This document shows positions 61,339-64,000 of a stretch of 64,000 bases of DNA, one piece after another. Below the pieces are notes generated by a model. That model did no database searches, was not told where the DNA came from, and was given only the letters and a program-made list of their open reading frames with translations. Source of the DNA: CAZGSN01 sp964371655 (GTDB taxonomy: Bacteria; Desulfobacterota; Binatia; HRBIN30). The DNA lies in contig CAYJOD010000025.1 in assembly GCA_964371655.1 (NCBI GenBank), positions 13,346 through 77,345 on the forward strand, in the 5' to 3' direction. A program made the position numbers and the translations under genes. Numbering within the stretch: the first letter of the stretch is position 1; each line of letters starts with the position of its first letter.

Positions 61339-63939
61339 CGTCGAGCTGACCTCGACCTGCCCCGGTACTTCATCGGCGGCGGGGACTGGGAATGTCGCGC
61401 TAAAGCAGCTGCCTTCCCCGGGCACAGAGTCGACGGTCAAGCGACCCCCGAAGCTCTCCTCGACCAGGTTACGTGCGATCCAGAGCCCGAGCCCGGTGCC
61501 TTTGCCGGGATCTTTTGTCGTGAATAACTCATCGAAGACGTGCGGAAGCACGTCCGGGGGAATGCCCCCGGCCCAGTCGCGCACGGTCAGAGTCACGGAC
61601 CCGTTCGTACGCATCGCGTTGATCTCGATTCGGCCGTCGATTGCGCCTGTGTCTTCGTAGGCGTCCATCGCGTTACAGACCAGATTCACCAAGACCTGCC
61701 CCAGCCTCTGCTGATCACCGACCAGAAAGATCCCCCGCGGTGTCTCCGTGTAGTCGATGATATACGCACCCACTCTCAAGCGGTGCGCCAGTAGGTGCTG
61801 CGTTTCGTCCACTACCGCCTTCACCGCAAACGTTTCCATGACACCGGGCTGCAGCTCGCGTCCGTGCAGCTTGGTGCGGCTAAGGTACCCCGTCGCCTTA
61901 CGCGCCCAGGTTGCAGCGGACACTGCCGTGTTCCGGATTTCTTTCGCGATTTGGCGATGATCCTCCGGCAGCACCGTCCTGTCCTCGATCGACCCGGCAT
62001 ACTCATCCGCCAGGTCGACGACGACCTGCAGCGAGTTCAGTACGGCTCCTAGGGGCGTATTGATCTCGTGAGCCATCCCGGCGACCAGCCGTCCCAGCGT
62101 TGCCAGACGATCAGCGCGCAGCAGGCTCGCCTGATTCCGTTCCAGCAGCTCGTAAGCGTGCCGGAGCTCGTGCAGCGAATGGTTGAGCTCTCCATTCGTG
62201 GCCTCCAGCGCTACCGTGCGCTCGCGGACCTGTTGCTCGAGACTCTCATTCATCGCTTCGAGCTTGCCGAATGCCGTAGCGCTGGTCATCGCCAGCACGA
62301 CCTGGTTGGCGATCGTCTCCAGCAACGCCACATCGTGCATGCTGTAGGCACGCCCAGAAGCACGTGCGCCCAGAATCATGACGCCAATCAAATCGCGGCC
62401 GCTACGGATCGGCACAATGATCTCAGCGTCGAGTTGGCTCCACAACCGCGGCACCTGTCCGCCGGTGCCATCCTCCCACTCATAACGGGCGAGGACCTCT
62501 CCCTGCCCGATACGCCGAATCAGGTCGATCGGCACGACGATCTCGCCGACGCCGGGAACATCTCCGGCGACGGGGGTGAAGTGCCCATTTCCTTCGTACA
62601 AGGCGATGGCAGATCGGGATGGGCTCAGGCTGTCGTCGATGACGGAGAGCACGTGCGTCGCGACGCCGTCCACGGCGCGCGCCGTGGCGAGGCGCTGGCC
62701 GAGTTGGGCGAGAACGGCCTCCGCGTCATAGCGCTTGCGGAAGAAGATCGTGTCTACCGCATTACGGACGCGGTCACGGATGGAGGCGATGAGGAGGAGG
62801 ATGACGAGATTGAGGACGGCGATGGTCGCGGGCGCTCGCTCCAACAGCTCATGGGCGGGGAGCAGAAGGCTAATCCCGAACAGAGCCCCGAAATACGCCG
62901 ACGTGACCGCGACGAGGACAAGGATGTAGGTGATCCCTTGTCGGAGTACCCTATCGATTTCAAAAAGATCTTGCTGGACGATCGCGTAGCCGAGACTAAG
63001 CGGGAAAAGAAAAGCGGTGAGGACGCCCGCATTTACGGGTACCCGCCCACCCAGGAGGGCGGACGCGGCCATCAGCGTCAGAGGCACGCCGACTCCGGCG
63101 GCGATTCCGAGCCCGACGATACCAACGCGCCGCCGCACGAGGGCTGGGGCGTTGCGGAAAGCTTCGCCCATGCAGACGAGGATGACCACAACGGCCACGC
63201 CGTGAAGGGCCGTCGCAAGCAAGTGCGCCATCGTGTAAGCCGACGGCAGGGACAGCGCCCACTCATAATAGACCGCCAACGCCACAAACGGCGCGTAGAC
63301 CGCTGTGAGCACTGACAGCCGGCAACGGCGAACACGATCGGTGGGAAAAACCAGGGCAAGGTGCACGAAGGCCGGCGCCATGAAGGTCTCGGCCAGCACG
63401 TGCAGCCGAAAGAACCAGTGCGGCCCGTACAGGTCCGCGGCAGTGATGCCAAAGACGCCGGAAGCGAGAGTGGCGCTGAGCAACCCGTACGTGGCTGCGC
63501 CTCCCGGCTTCAGGTACAGCACGAAAAGACCGATGGCCGCGAAGGCGAGGCCGTTGACAGCCAGGCCAGTGTGAATCAGCACGAAATCGCCTACGGAAAA
63601 GCTGCGCGAGGCGACCCTCACGGACATCGTGTCGCCATCCGCTTTCTGCAGTCTGTAGGTGAAACTGGTCCCCGGCGGTTGACGGCGTACGGATTCGTAC
63701 ACGTCTTGCGCGCTGCCGACGGAGTTCCCGTCGATCATGACGACCTGACTCTGAAAAAGCTCACTCGCGCCTTCCCAGTGGGGGAGGGATATCGACGGCA
63801 CGACGCGATTGGCCATCACCAGGAAGCCGGGGAAGGTCGTACCGACCCAACCCAGGCTGGTGTACGAAACGATGACAAAGAGAAGGCCGATAGCGGCCGC
63901 CCCGAGCACGGCGCTGATCTTTGCCCGCTGACGCGTCAC
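61309..63939 (-). CDS. membrane sensor histidine kinase with PDZ-like, multi-TM and GAF domains
   Basis: 876 residues. TM1 is about 9-32, then a periplasmic PDZ-like stretch (VVMIDGNSVGSAQDVYESVR, about 65-110). Seven or more further helices follow to about 385 (LAFAAIGLFVLYLKPGG, AFVHLALVFPTDRV, GITYILVLVAVTSAYFGALF). The GAF domain is about 395-555, then a coiled coil (SLEQQVRERTVALEATNGEL). HisKA is GMAHEINTPLG with His624. HATPase motifs are VNLVCNAMDAYED, VRDWAGGIPPDVL and GKGTGLGLWIARNLVEESFG. The family phosphorylates response regulators; the convergent NarL-type regulator is the probable partner. It ends 30 bases inside that gene. Ligand unknown; the PDZ-like plus 7TM array suggests a membrane-associated or peptide/lipid signal. 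Confidence 0.9.
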   Translation of the reverse strand: MTRQRAKISAVLGAAAIGLLFVIVSYTSLGWVGTTFPGFLVMANRVVPSISLPHWEGASELFQSQVVMIDGNSVGSAQDVYESVRRQPPGTSFTYRLQKADGDTMSVRVASRSFSVGDFVLIHTGLAVNGLAFAAIGLFVLYLKPGGAATYGLLSATLASGVFGITAADLYGPHWFFRLHVLAETFMAPAFVHLALVFPTDRVRRCRLSVLTAVYAPFVALAVYYEWALSLPSAYTMAHLLATALHGVAVVVILVCMGEAFRNAPALVRRRVGIVGLGIAAGVGVPLTLMAASALLGGRVPVNAGVLTAFLFPLSLGYAIVQQDLFEIDRVLRQGITYILVLVAVTSAYFGALFGISLLLPAHELLERAPATIAVLNLVILLLIASIRDRVRNAVDTIFFRKRYDAEAVLAQLGQRLATARAVDGVATHVLSVIDDSLSPSRSAIALYEGNGHFTPVAGDVPGVGEIVVPIDLIRRIGQGEVLARYEWEDGTGGQVPRLWSQLDAEIIVPIRSGRDLIGVMILGARASGRAYSMHDVALLETIANQVVLAMTSATAFGKLEAMNESLEQQVRERTVALEATNGELNHSLHELRHAYELLERNQASLLRADRLATLGRLVAGMAHEINTPLGAVLNSLQVVVDLADEYAGSIEDRTVLPEDHRQIAKEIRNTAVSAATWARKATGYLSRTKLHGRELQPGVMETFAVKAVVDETQHLLAHRLRVGAYIIDYTETPRGIFLVGDQQRLGQVLVNLVCNAMDAYEDTGAIDGRIEINAMRTNGSVTLTVRDWAGGIPPDVLPHVFDELFTTKDPGKGTGLGLWIARNLVEESFGGRLTVDSVPGEGSCFSATFPVPAADEVPGQVEVSSTSRAAEVGAD

Positions 63940-64000
63940 CCTACCCTGCCCTCAATCCTCTACTGACCCGGCCGCCGCACAACTACTGACCTGGCCGCCC

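Noticed and set aside
1..64000. tRNA, rRNA or prophage
   Set aside because: No cloverleaf with an anticodon stem, rRNA signature, integrase or phage structural gene was recognised on either strand.

Overview
The window is 64 kb of high-GC chromosomal DNA from an uncultured-type bacterium. Four things suggest an environmental, C1-active, deltaproteobacteria-like lineage such as Candidatus Binatota: corrinoid methyl-transfer genes, FG-GAP/Thr-Pro surface proteins, secreted proteins carrying a short Cys-rich dockerin-like module, and intergenic regions packed with dispersed palindromes. This placement is an inference. No rRNA, tRNA, CRISPR array or complete insertion sequence was seen.

Layout. 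0-9 kb: 3' part of a giant FG-GAP protein, a coiled-coil protein, aconitase, a secreted repeat protein. 9-15.5 kb: accessory DNA with mazEF, a membrane-fused spermidine-synthase-like protein, an alpha/beta hydrolase, a RelE/ParE pair, an integron-cassette-like nuclease gene with an attC site, and a brnTA pair behind a perfect operator-like palindrome. 15.8-31.6 kb: metabolic genes (DUF6206-like protein plus class III aminotransferase, a glycosidase-fold lipoprotein, aldehyde dehydrogenase, CrtI-like oxidoreductase, GH38-like protein, methyltransferase), interspersed with an AbiEii-type pair and a TacAT-like pair whose toxin is frameshifted.

32-45 kb holds a corrinoid methyl-transfer neighbourhood: a homocysteine S-methyltransferase-like protein, two UroD/MtaA-family methyltransferases, a third represented only by its N-terminus, a B12-binding corrinoid protein, a DUF1638 protein and a ferredoxin-ASKHA reductive activator. 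A beta-propeller/di-haem protein and secreted proteins lie between them. At 45.8-46.6 kb is a GrdB-like selenoprotein read through an in-frame TGA, with a SECIS-like hairpin just downstream; a conventional caller would split it in two.

50-60.3 kb is a minus-strand biosynthetic operon. A 2159-residue FAAL-ACP-C-A-PCP synthetase ends not in a TE or classical R domain but in a domain resembling cyanobacterial acyl-ACP reductase, with its nucleotide-binding loop and catalytic Cys recognisable. It is followed by a DUF4258/DUF2283 pair, an Sfp-type phosphopantetheinyl transferase and an MMPL exporter. A NarL-type regulator diverges from the synthetase and overlaps tail-to-tail with a membrane histidine kinase. 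The inferred output is an exported N-acyl amino aldehyde. This is the best candidate for an undescribed system.

Most long intergenic gaps are composites of several families of palindromes nested inside one another, including elements sharing GGCTTTGCAC terminal repeats and a roughly 180-bp MITE-like element present in two near-identical copies.
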